NCBI GenBank assembly: GCA_045531795.1
Contig: JAZSET010000009.1
Location: 1 to 10,696, forward strand
Direction: 5' to 3'
Length of the DNA stretch: 10,696 nucleotides
Source of the DNA: UBA4717 sp045531795
GTDB lineage: Bacteria > Bacillota > Clostridia > Oscillospirales > CAG-272
Positions 1 through 6,548 of this stretch are shown here, piece by piece (position 1 is the stretch's first letter; each line of letters begins with the position of its first letter). Under the pieces are notes generated by a model, which saw only the letters and a list, made by a program, of their open reading frames with translations, was not told the origin of the DNA and did not search any database. The position numbers were made by a program, and so were the translations under genes.

Positions 1-476
1 AAGGTCCTGTTTACTTAAGATTCGGAAGACTTGCTCTCCCCGTAATATTTGATAATAATTATAAATTTGAAATTGGCAAGGGTGTAAAACTTGTTGACGG
101 AAACGATGTAACAATCGTTGCTACAGGTCTTCTTGTTCACGAAGCACTCGCCGCTGCGGAAATTTTAAAGAACGAAGGAATCAGCGCAAGGGTGATCAAT
201 ATTGCAACAATTAAGCCACTTGACAGGGAAATTATACTTAATGCCGCGAAGGAAACAGGTGCAATTGTTACGGCTGAAGAACACAATATAATCGGCGGTC
301 TCGGAAGCGCTGTTTGCGAACTCTTATCAGCAGAATGTCCCACTCCAGTACTCAGAGTCGGCACTGAAGACAAATTCGGTCGCTCAGGTAAGGTGCCGCC
401 GCTTCTTGAAATGTACGGTCTTACCGCAGCCAATATTGTAGCAAAAGCAAAAGCTGCTATAGCACTTAAGAAATAA
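1..476 (+). CDS. Transketolase C-terminal subunit (partial, 5' end outside window)
   Basis: This is the 3' end of a gene entering from the left; the reading frame begins at base 3 and gives 157 residues before TAA at 474-476. The visible part has the motif GPVYLRFGR near its start, then a GDDVTIVATG-like stretch (NDVTIVATGLLVHEAL), then ARVINIATIKPLD and AEEHNIIGGLGSAV. This is the end of the pyrimidine-binding domain plus the C-terminal domain of thiamine-diphosphate transketolase-type enzymes. The family moves two-carbon ketol units between sugar phosphates in the pentose phosphate pathway. The protein ends shortly after the C-terminal domain, which fits both a split enzyme (an approximately 310-residue C-terminal subunit, common in Clostridia) and the end of a full-length one; the upstream partner is not visible. 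A related 1-deoxyxylulose-5-phosphate synthase is less likely from the motif wording. A GTG at 192 is internal, not a start. Confidence 0.88.
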   Translation, partial: GPVYLRFGRLALPVIFDNNYKFEIGKGVKLVDGNDVTIVATGLLVHEALAAAEILKNEGISARVINIATIKPLDREIILNAAKETGAIVTAEEHNIIGGLGSAVCELLSAECPTPVLRVGTEDKFGRSGKVPPLLEMYGLTAANIVAKAKAAIALKK

Positions 477-481
477 TTATA

Positions 482-511
482 AAAATGCCCAACTCAACGG
501 TTGGGCATTTT
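482..511 (+). terminator. Hairpin terminator after the transketolase gene
   Basis: A perfect 12-bp stem (482-493 with 500-511) encloses a 6-base loop, six bases after the transketolase stop. The core is GCCCAAC/GTTGGGC, flanked by an A-run on the left and TTTT on the right. The T-run is only four bases and lies inside the stem, followed by AAAG, so termination may be incomplete. The ribosome binding site of the next gene begins nine bases after the stem. Confidence 0.75.
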
Positions 512-520
512 AAAGTAACA

Positions 521-525
521 GAGGA
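521..525 (+). promoter_or_regulatory. Ribosome binding site deciding the PHP gene start
   Basis: GAGGA lies four bases before ATG 530. The longer in-frame start at ATG 485 has no Shine-Dalgarno sequence and sits inside the left arm of the terminator hairpin, so 530 is preferred. Confidence 0.8.
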
Positions 526-529
526 AACA

Positions 530-1255
530 ATGAATAGTACATTCAAAGATAAATTAAAGGCACTCTACCCTTTCAGAGTAGAAATGCACGCTCATACACT
601 GCCCGTCAGCCCTTGCAGTGAGGTTACTCCCGAAGAGCTGATAGAGATATATTCCAAGAGAGATTACGATGCTGTTGTACTTACAAATCATTTCACAACG
701 AGTCTTTTTAGTGGCATGACGAAAGAAGAAGCTGTTAACTACTACTATAAAGACTTTGAGGATTTGATTAAAGCCGGTATAAAGCATAATATAATGGTAT
801 ATCTCGGCATCGAAATCCGTTTCGAAAAAGAATCTTACAATGATTTTCTGATATATGGCGTTGACAAGAGCGTAATCGAGAGGGCATACGATTATTTAGA
901 TACCGATCTCAGAACATTCAGAAATGAAGTAAAACTTGATAATTCTGTACTTTTACAGGCTCATCCATACAGAACAGATAACATTGCAGACTCTTCTCTG
1001 CTTGATGGAATTGAAATGCTCAATATGCATCCCGGTCACAATTCGAGAATTGGTCTAGCGATCAAGGATGCAGTCAGAAACGATCACCGGATCCTGACTG
1101 CAGGCTCGGATTTTCATCATCCAAACTTAGAACATGACGGAAATGCAGCTCTTCGTTTCAGAAATCTTCCTAAAGATTCTTTTGAAATTGCAGAAATTCT
1201 TAAAAGCGGGGATTATGTAATTGACCTTGCAGGCGAAGTTATAGTATTGCCATAA
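530..1255 (+). CDS. PHP-domain metal-dependent phosphohydrolase-like protein
   Basis: This 241-residue soluble protein belongs to the PHP (polymerase and histidinol phosphatase) superfamily. The usual metal ligands are all recognisable: HAH (H20, H22), TNH (H54), GIE (E95), QAHPYR (H145) and SDFHH (D194, H196). Such proteins usually bind two or three metal ions in a TIM-like barrel and hydrolyse phosphoesters. Known members include histidinol phosphatases, nucleoside 3',5'-bisphosphate phosphatases and PHP domains of DNA polymerases. It has no polymerase domain, signal peptide or membrane segment, so it should be a stand-alone cytoplasmic enzyme. I cannot assign a substrate. The start at 530 is chosen over an upstream ATG at 485 because only 530 has a Shine-Dalgarno (GAGGA at 521-525), and the upstream ATG lies in a terminator hairpin. 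The gene has no room for its own promoter after that hairpin and is probably expressed by read-through. Confidence 0.88.
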   Translation: MNSTFKDKLKALYPFRVEMHAHTLPVSPCSEVTPEELIEIYSKRDYDAVVLTNHFTTSLFSGMTKEEAVNYYYKDFEDLIKAGIKHNIMVYLGIEIRFEKESYNDFLIYGVDKSVIERAYDYLDTDLRTFRNEVKLDNSVLLQAHPYRTDNIADSSLLDGIEMLNMHPGHNSRIGLAIKDAVRNDHRILTAGSDFHHPNLEHDGNAALRFRNLPKDSFEIAEILKSGDYVIDLAGEVIVLP

Positions 1256-1280
1256 AAAAAGCACCTCACGGTGCTTTTTT
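1255..1280. terminator. Bidirectional terminator between convergent genes
   Basis: A perfect 11-bp stem (1255-1265 with 1270-1280) with a 4-base loop has GCACC/GGTGC at its core and six A/T pairs at its base. It therefore has a T-run on either strand. It serves the plus-strand PHP gene and the minus-strand eamA gene. The eamA stop codon (1266-1268) lies in the loop, so half the hairpin is coding sequence on that strand. Confidence 0.9.
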
Positions 1281-2174
1281 CCTTTTATCTGGAAGTTGTG
1301 CAAGAATTATTGCTATGAATACAATAGCACAACCGGTTATAACTCTTAACGAAAGGTCAGTTCCCTGTCCTGTAATTTTACCATACACAAACTCACCTAA
1401 AAGAGCAAACACTGATTCCAGGCTTAAAATTAGCGATGCGAGAGTAGGATTTACGCCTTTTTGACCTATTATCTGGAGTGTATATGCAACGCCGCAGGAA
1501 AGTATGCCCGCATATAGTATAGGTGTTGTTGCTGACAAAATTAAATTTATACTGGGACTTTCAAATATAAACATCGCAGGAAGCGACAGTATTCCGCATA
1601 CCAAAAACTGTATGCAGGACAGCGAAACGCCGTCAGTTTTCGGGGAAAAATAGTCGATTACAAGTATATGTACTGAAAATACTGCTGCAGCAGCAATAAG
1701 ATAAATATCACCCCAGGCGAGTACAAGCTTTTCGTTGTCAAAGCAAAGAAAATACAAGCCAACAAGTGCCACAAATGCCGACAAAACAAGTTTAAAGCCC
1801 GGCTTTCTGCCGGTAAAACAGCCAAAAAACGGAACAATTACTATATATAGCGCTGTCATAAAGCCGGCTTTTCCGGGACTCGTATCAACAAGAGCATATT
1901 GTTGAAGAGATGATGCAAAGAACAGAATCACGCCGCAGGATAATCCGCCGACGATTAGGGTTTTTGTGTCGGTATTCTGTAGTTTTCCGTTCTTTTTGTT
2001 TATTAGTTTAACTATAAGTGCGACAGGGATAAGAACAATACCGCCAATAAGAGAGCGAATGCCGTTAAATGTAAAAGGTTCTACATAATCCATACCTACG
2101 CTCTGTGCGATAAAAGCCAGTCCCCAGATGAGCGCAGTTATCATCAGTATAAAACTATTTCCGATTTTTTTCAT
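1266..2174 (-). CDS. EamA/DMT-superfamily membrane transporter
   Basis: The 302-residue protein is almost entirely hydrophobic, with about ten predicted membrane helices in two homologous EamA halves, the usual size and layout of drug/metabolite transporters. The first half starts with the ALIWGLAFIAQS signature (around residue 14) and contains a SPGKAGFMTALYIV segment near residue 100. The second half contains GVAYTLQIIGQK and NPTLASLILSLESVFALLGEFV-type motifs (about residues 225-265). Family members export amino acids, metabolites or drugs; I cannot assign a substrate. The C-terminus is short and basic (DKRKKAP). ATG 2174 is supported by GAGGA at 2179-2183 with a 4-base spacer. The gene is third in line after pgk and tpiA but lies behind a terminator hairpin, so it is probably expressed at a lower level by read-through or from a promoter inside tpiA that I could not identify. 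Confidence 0.88.
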   Translation of the reverse strand: MKKIGNSFILMITALIWGLAFIAQSVGMDYVEPFTFNGIRSLIGGIVLIPVALIVKLINKKNGKLQNTDTKTLIVGGLSCGVILFFASSLQQYALVDTSPGKAGFMTALYIVIVPFFGCFTGRKPGFKLVLSAFVALVGLYFLCFDNEKLVLAWGDIYLIAAAAVFSVHILVIDYFSPKTDGVSLSCIQFLVCGILSLPAMFIFESPSINLILSATTPILYAGILSCGVAYTLQIIGQKGVNPTLASLILSLESVFALLGEFVYGKITGQGTDLSLRVITGCAIVFIAIILAQLPDKRKKAP

Positions 2175-2183
2175 AAATTCCTC

Positions 2184-2211
2184 AAAAAAGCAGGGCGACT
2201 TTGTCGCCCTG
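2184..2211 (-). terminator. Intrinsic terminator after tpiA, abutting the eamA ribosome binding site
   Basis: On the minus strand, a perfect 9-bp GC-rich stem (CAGGGCGAC with GTCGCCCTG, 2191-2199 and 2203-2211, 3-base loop) is followed after one base by six T residues (2189 down to 2184). This is a classical rho-independent terminator 15 bases after the tpiA stop. The eamA Shine-Dalgarno starts at the very next base, leaving no room for a separate promoter. Confidence 0.88.
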
Positions 2212-2226
2212 TTGATTATTTAGTAA

Positions 2227-2994
2227 TTACTGTGCAGCGTCAACGATTACTGTGAAATCTTCTGTTTTAAGAGAAGCACCGCCAATAAGTCCGCCGTCAA
2301 CATTTTCCTTTGAAAGAAGCTCTGCTGCGTTTTTAGCATTCATTGAGCCGCCGTACTGAATTGTCATTGCATCAGCGCATGCCTTGCAGTAAAGCTTTGC
2401 AACAACATTTCTGATGATAGCACAAACCTCTTCTGCCTGGTCAGCAGTAGCGGTCTTGCCGGTACCAATTGCCCATACAGGCTCGTATGCGATGATTACA
2501 TTTTTAAGCTGTTCGCTTGAAACATCTTTAAGTGCAATCTTTGTCTGCATTGAAACGATTTCCTCTGTAATACCGAGTTCTCTTTCATTCAGAAGCTCAC
2601 CGACACAAAGAATAACCTTGAGACCTGCGTTAAGTGCTGCAAGTGTTCTGAGATTTACGGTTTCATCGGTTTCGCCAAAGTACTGTCTTCTTTCACTGTG
2701 GCCGATTACTACATATTCTGCTCCGCATTCAAGAAGCATTTCTGCGGAAATTTCGCCGGTGTATGCACCGTTTTCCTTGAAGTGAACATTCTGTGCACCG
2801 ACCTTTATGTTTGAGCCTTTAGCACTTGCAACAGCTGCTGCAATGTCTACAAAAGGTACGCAAAGTACGATGTCGCAGTCGTTTTTGCCTGCTACCTTGA
2901 CTACAAGCTCATCAATAAAAGCAGAAGTCTTGGCAGGAGTCATATTCATTTTCCAGTTGCCCGCAATAACGGGGCGTCTAAGGGATTTATTCAT
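2227..2994 (-). CDS. tpiA: Triosephosphate isomerase
   Basis: This enzyme interconverts dihydroxyacetone phosphate and glyceraldehyde 3-phosphate in glycolysis and acts in the cytoplasm as a TIM-barrel dimer. The 255-residue length is normal. All catalytic elements are present: GNWKMN with N13 and K15, GHSERR with the electrophile H99, the catalytic base E171 in AYEPVWAIGTG, the loop-6 lid at about 172-182, and the phosphate-binding YGGS at 214-217. ATG 2994 has an AAGGA Shine-Dalgarno about nine bases upstream. It follows pgk by 23 bp on the same strand with no promoter or terminator between them, so the two should be cotranscribed from the pgk promoter. A strong terminator follows its stop. 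The neighbouring glycolytic genes gap and gpm, often found in the same cluster, are not in this window. Confidence 0.98.
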   Translation of the reverse strand: MNKSLRRPVIAGNWKMNMTPAKTSAFIDELVVKVAGKNDCDIVLCVPFVDIAAAVASAKGSNIKVGAQNVHFKENGAYTGEISAEMLLECGAEYVVIGHSERRQYFGETDETVNLRTLAALNAGLKVILCVGELLNERELGITEEIVSMQTKIALKDVSSEQLKNVIIAYEPVWAIGTGKTATADQAEEVCAIIRNVVAKLYCKACADAMTIQYGGSMNAKNAAELLSKENVDGGLIGGASLKTEDFTVIVDAAQ

Positions 2995-3017
2995 TTTAAA
3001 CTGTCCTTTATCAAATA

Positions 3018-4316
3018 TTACTTATTGTTGAGGCAAGCGATGCCGGGAAGATTCTTACCCTCTAAGAATTCGAGAGATGCACCGCCACCTGTGGAGATGT
3101 GAGTCATCTTATCTGCAAAGCCAAGCTTTTCAACAGCAGCAGCACTGTCACCGCCACCGATGATTGAGATCGCACCTGACTCAGCAACTGCCTTAGCAAC
3201 AGTTTCTGTACCAGCCGCGAAGTTCTTCCATTCAGAAACACCCATCGGGCCATTCCATACAACTGTACCTGCACCGTTAATTGACTTTGAGAAGAGTTCC
3301 TGCGTTGTAGGACCGATATCAAGTCCCATCCAACCGTGGGGAATCCAATCAGAGTAAATTCTCATATATTCAGTGTTTTCATCATATTCCTTACCAACAA
3401 TGTTGTCAACAGGAAGTAAGAAGTTAACACCCTTTTCGCGAGCTTTGTTTATAAGTTCAACGGCAAGTTCAAGCTTGTCTTCTTCACAAAGCGATGTACC
3501 GGTTGTGTTACCGAGCGCACGGAAGAATGTATAAGCCATACCGCCACCGATGATAAGAGTATCAACTTTTTCGATGAGATTGTTGATTACGCCGATTTTG
3601 TCGGAAACCTTGGCACCGCCGAGGATCGCAACGAAAGGACGAACGGGATTGCTTAATGCATCACCCATAATCTTGATTTCTTTCTGAATGAGGTAACCGC
3701 AAACTGCATCCTTGATAAATTCAGTAACACCTGCAGTTGAAGAGTGAGCTCTGTGAGCGGAACCGAATGCATCGTTAACATAAAGGTCGGCAAATGCAGC
3801 AAGTTCCTTTGAGAATGAGGGATCATTCTTTGTTTCTCTTGCATCAAAACGAACATTTTCGATAAGAACAGCTTCGCCATCCTTAAGAGCAGCAACCTTT
3901 GCCTTTGCATCTTCACCGATAATATCGGTAGCAAATGTTACCTTGCCGCCAAGAAGTTCATTGAGTCTGTCCGCAACAGGCTTAAGAGTGAACTTAACGG
4001 GATCTTCTTTCTTGGCCTTTTCGATAAGCTTAGCCTTTTCTGCAGCCTGTTCAGCTTCAGGAAGCGCTTCAACCTTAGCTTTTTCTTTCTTTGTGAGACC
4101 AAAGCCCTCTGTAAGAACAGCATGGGGCTTACCCATGTGTGAGCAAAGGATTACCTTTGCGCCATGCTCTAAAAGGTACTTGATTGTAGGGATTGCGCTT
4201 ACGATTCTCTTATCGCTTGTGATAACGCCATCCTTAAGCGGTACGTTAAAGTCGCAACGAACGAGAACTCTCTTGCCGGATACTTCAATATCCTCAATTG
4301 TCTTCTTGTTGTACAT
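3018..4316 (-). CDS. pgk: Phosphoglycerate kinase with a charged insertion
   Basis: Pgk transfers the acyl phosphate of 1,3-bisphosphoglycerate to ADP, the first ATP-yielding step of glycolysis. The N-terminal substrate domain shows VRCDFNVPL (D22, N24), R37, and SHMGKP at 59-64, where the usual SHLGRP carries Arg instead of K63. The C-terminal nucleotide domain shows VAILGGAKVSDK, IIGGGMAYTF, GGGDSAAAV and GGGASLEFLEG. At 432 residues it is longer than the usual roughly 390-400. The excess is a Lys/Glu/Ala-rich stretch at about residues 70-106, between SHMGKP and FTLKPVADRL, probably a helical surface insertion. The gene opens an operon with tpiA. Its start ATG 4316 is preceded by a GAGGTG Shine-Dalgarno (4322-4327), and a strong extended -10 promoter lies at 4389-4417. 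Confidence 0.98.
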   Translation of the reverse strand: MYNKKTIEDIEVSGKRVLVRCDFNVPLKDGVITSDKRIVSAIPTIKYLLEHGAKVILCSHMGKPHAVLTEGFGLTKKEKAKVEALPEAEQAAEKAKLIEKAKKEDPVKFTLKPVADRLNELLGGKVTFATDIIGEDAKAKVAALKDGEAVLIENVRFDARETKNDPSFSKELAAFADLYVNDAFGSAHRAHSSTAGVTEFIKDAVCGYLIQKEIKIMGDALSNPVRPFVAILGGAKVSDKIGVINNLIEKVDTLIIGGGMAYTFFRALGNTTGTSLCEEDKLELAVELINKAREKGVNFLLPVDNIVGKEYDENTEYMRIYSDWIPHGWMGLDIGPTTQELFSKSINGAGTVVWNGPMGVSEWKNFAAGTETVAKAVAESGAISIIGGGDSAAAVEKLGFADKMTHISTGGGASLEFLEGKNLPGIACLNNK

Positions 4317-4388
4317 ATTTTCACCTCAAATTAAAAATTTACATAGTTATTATGTGGCAGAATTACCACAAAAATTCTCACGCGTTAT

Positions 4389-4417
4389 ATTGTAACATAT
4401 TTTATGTAATTTGGCAA
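4389..4417 (-). promoter_or_regulatory. Sigma-A promoter of pgk-tpiA
   Basis: On the minus strand, TTGCCA (-35, 4412-4417) and TACAAT (-10, 4389-4394) are separated by exactly 17 bases. TGT directly before the -10 makes an extended -10 element. Each hexamer matches consensus in five of six positions. This would start transcription about 65-70 bases before the pgk ATG. The leader shows no strong hairpin or riboswitch that I recognise. Confidence 0.82.
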
Positions 4418-4471
4418 GTATTATTTGTTAAAAAACAGACAATTTTTTTGATTTAAGTCAGTTACAGTAAA

Positions 4472-5290
4472 TTATCTAACCAAAAGTCTTATTCCGAAGT
4501 ACGCAAATACTATCAATCCAAGCGCTATTCTGTAATATCCAAAGGGCTTGAAATTGTGCTTTTTGACATATCCTACAAGGAACTTCATCGAAAGCAAAGA
4601 TACAATATAGGCAACAACCATGCCCGTCAGCATTACGATAATGTTGTCAATGGTGATAAGTTCGAGATTTGTGATGATTTTCAAAAAACTCACACCGAAC
4701 ATTACGGGAATTGCGAGAAAAAACGAAAACTCGGCAGCAAGTTCTCTGGAACAGCCGATTATTATTGCGCCAAGAATCGTAGCGCCCGAACGCGATGTTC
4801 CAGGAATAATGGATAATACCTGAAACATACCTATAAGCAGCGCGGTTTTATAAGTCATTGCACCAAATGATGTGATAGCAGGTTTGTTCCTGCGTCTTTC
4901 AACAAAAATAAATGCAATACCGTAAATAATGAGTGTTGTACCAACGACAAACCAGTTTTCAATTTTATCCATTGTGTCTTCGAGAAGAAGTCCGATGACG
5001 GCTGCAGGAATACAAGCAACGATAACTTTAAACCATATCTGCCAGGTGTCATTCTTCTCTTCTCTCGATTTCGAGAGCGCAAAAGGGTTGAGCTTTCTGA
5101 AATACATAGTAACAACCGCGAGGATTGCACCAAGTTGAATTACATACAGGTACAAATCCGAACTTGTAAAGTCATTATTTCCTATAAATTCATTTACAAG
5201 AATCATGTGTCCTGTTGAGCTTATTGGTAACCATTCGGTTATACCCTCGACAATACCGAGAAATAAAGATTTCAGCAGTTCAATAATCAT
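4472..5290 (-). CDS. uppP: Undecaprenyl-diphosphatase (BacA type)
   Basis: UppP removes a phosphate from undecaprenyl pyrophosphate at the membrane, recycling the lipid carrier for peptidoglycan and other envelope polymers; overexpression of the family gives bacitracin resistance. The 272-residue length is typical. The two signature regions are intact: EGITEWLPISSTGH near the N-terminus (E15, E19, S25, H28) and PGTSRSGAT at 163-171 with catalytic R167. About eight hydrophobic segments are visible across the protein. ATG 5290 has a near-perfect GGAGGT Shine-Dalgarno (5296-5301) five bases upstream. It is the last gene of the five-gene minus-strand operon, 17 bp after the U32 gene. No solid terminator follows; a weak A/T-only dyad at 4430-4449 is the only candidate, so transcripts may run into pgk. 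Confidence 0.97.
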   Translation of the reverse strand: MIIELLKSLFLGIVEGITEWLPISSTGHMILVNEFIGNNDFTSSDLYLYVIQLGAILAVVTMYFRKLNPFALSKSREEKNDTWQIWFKVIVACIPAAVIGLLLEDTMDKIENWFVVGTTLIIYGIAFIFVERRRNKPAITSFGAMTYKTALLIGMFQVLSIIPGTSRSGATILGAIIIGCSRELAAEFSFFLAIPVMFGVSFLKIITNLELITIDNIIVMLTGMVVAYIVSLLSMKFLVGYVKKHNFKPFGYYRIALGLIVFAYFGIRLLVR

Positions 5291-5307
5291 AGATTACCTC
5301 CGTATAT

Positions 5308-6534
5308 TCAGTCACCCGAACGCATTATATCACCGGGTTTGACATCAAACGGTACTTTTACATAAAATTTCATAAAAGGGTGGGGTGCGCTGTCAACAGG
5401 CGACATATTTTCGTCAAACATTTCGGAAAGAGTGAGTTTTTGCCCGCATTTACCGGGAGAAATTATTTCTGCGCTTTGTTCCTTTACAGCCTTGTTTCTT
5501 TGTATAAACAAAGCAAATCCGGTGTTTTTGTCATAGCTTTCTGCAATAGCAAGATATGCTTTTTCTCTGAGATATCCGGGTGTAGTACAGGTTTTTGCAT
5601 CATCAAGCGGTCTGTCGAAATAAAATCCTGTTGCATACTCTCTGTGACTTACACTGTCAAGCTCACGAAGCCACTCGGGATTGAATGTATAATTTTCAGG
5701 GTCTTTAAGATACGCATCTATTGCCATTCGATATGTGTTGGTCACAACCGCCGTATAGTATGCGCTCTTCATTCTTCCCTCAATTTTAAAGCTTGTGATA
5801 CCCGACTCAACAAGCTCAGGTATATGCTCAATCATACACATATCCTTGGAGCTCATAATAAAGGTTCCGTTTTTATCTTGCTCAAGTGGCAATACATCAT
5901 CAGGACGCTTTTCTTCATAGACCTCAAAATTCCATCTGCAGGGCTGAGCACATTTTCCTCTGTTTGCATCTCTGTTTGTGAAGTGCTGTGAAAGCAGGCA
6001 TCTTCCGCTGTAGGATATGCACATTGATCCGTGAATAAATGCTTCAAGTTCAAGTTCATCAGGAATATTTGCTTTGATTTTCAAGATTTCATCAAAAGTA
6101 AGTTCACGTGCCAGCACTACCCTTTTCGCACCAAGCTTCATCCACATTTTGGCGGACTCGGCACTAACAACACTTGCCTGAGTAGAAATGTGAATATCAA
6201 CCATAGGCAAATATTCTTTAACAAGCGAGATTACACCAAGGTCAACGCAGATTACTGCATCAGGTGGAGTTGTGCTAAGAAATTTAATATACTCTGTCAG
6301 AGCCGGATATTCGTCGGGATGAGGCATTGTGTTAAGTGTGAGATACACCTTAACGCCTCGTATATGTGCGTATTCGATAGCAAGTTTCAGTTCTTCGTTT
6401 GAAAAATTATCGGCAGCTGCGCGCATACCGAAGTCGCTTCCTGCAAGATAAACTGCGTCAGCACCATATAATATGGCACTTTTCATTTTTTCAAAATTAC
6501 CTGCAGGTGATAAAAGTTCGATTTTATTTTGCAT
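5308..6534 (-). CDS. Peptidase U32 family protein, likely tRNA hydroxylation (TrhP-like)
   Basis: The 408-residue protein carries the U32 signature EAFIHGSMCISYSGRC at residues 164-179, a KCAQPCRW cysteine pair (C195, C199) and C232 in KDMCMIEH, followed by FKIEGRMKS. It also has the family N-terminus IELLSPAGNFEKM. Despite the old name, characterised relatives (E. coli TrhP/YegQ, B. subtilis YrrN/YrrO) act in prephenate-dependent 5-hydroxylation of wobble uridine in tRNA, and RlhA acts on 23S rRNA. The conserved cysteines probably bind an iron-sulfur cluster. The length and single-chain form fit the TrhP group better than the larger RlhA, but collagenase-like members cannot be excluded. The Shine-Dalgarno at ATG 6534 is weak (AAGAAAGA-like), though the N-terminal homology supports this start. 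It follows the aminotransferase by 14 bp and precedes uppP by 17 bp. Confidence 0.9.
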   Translation of the reverse strand: MQNKIELLSPAGNFEKMKSAILYGADAVYLAGSDFGMRAAADNFSNEELKLAIEYAHIRGVKVYLTLNTMPHPDEYPALTEYIKFLSTTPPDAVICVDLGVISLVKEYLPMVDIHISTQASVVSAESAKMWMKLGAKRVVLARELTFDEILKIKANIPDELELEAFIHGSMCISYSGRCLLSQHFTNRDANRGKCAQPCRWNFEVYEEKRPDDVLPLEQDKNGTFIMSSKDMCMIEHIPELVESGITSFKIEGRMKSAYYTAVVTNTYRMAIDAYLKDPENYTFNPEWLRELDSVSHREYATGFYFDRPLDDAKTCTTPGYLREKAYLAIAESYDKNTGFALFIQRNKAVKEQSAEIISPGKCGQKLTLSEMFDENMSPVDSAPHPFMKFYVKVPFDVKPGDIMRSGD

Positions 6535-6548
6535 TATAATAATCTTTC

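Noticed and set aside
485..529. N-terminal extension of the PHP protein from ATG 485
   Set aside because: It lies in the terminator stem-loop, has no ribosome binding site, and a supported start exists at 530.
4317..4388. Possible riboswitch or regulatory leader of pgk
   Set aside because: It is A/T-rich with only 4-5-base dyads and no recognisable conserved aptamer or T-box core.
3943..4395. 150-codon plus-strand open frame opposite pgk
   Set aside because: It is a shadow of the repetitive Lys/Glu/Ala-coding insertion, gives a Ser/Leu-rich sequence with no domain, and runs through the pgk promoter.
4430..4449. A-run/T-run dyad after uppP as a terminator
   Set aside because: The stem is only A-T pairs with no GC core, too weak to call a terminator.
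5380..5991. 203-codon plus-strand open frame opposite the U32 gene
   Set aside because: It is antisense to a clearly conserved gene, is rich in Cys, Ile and Phe as expected for a complementary-frame artefact, and has no recognisable domain.
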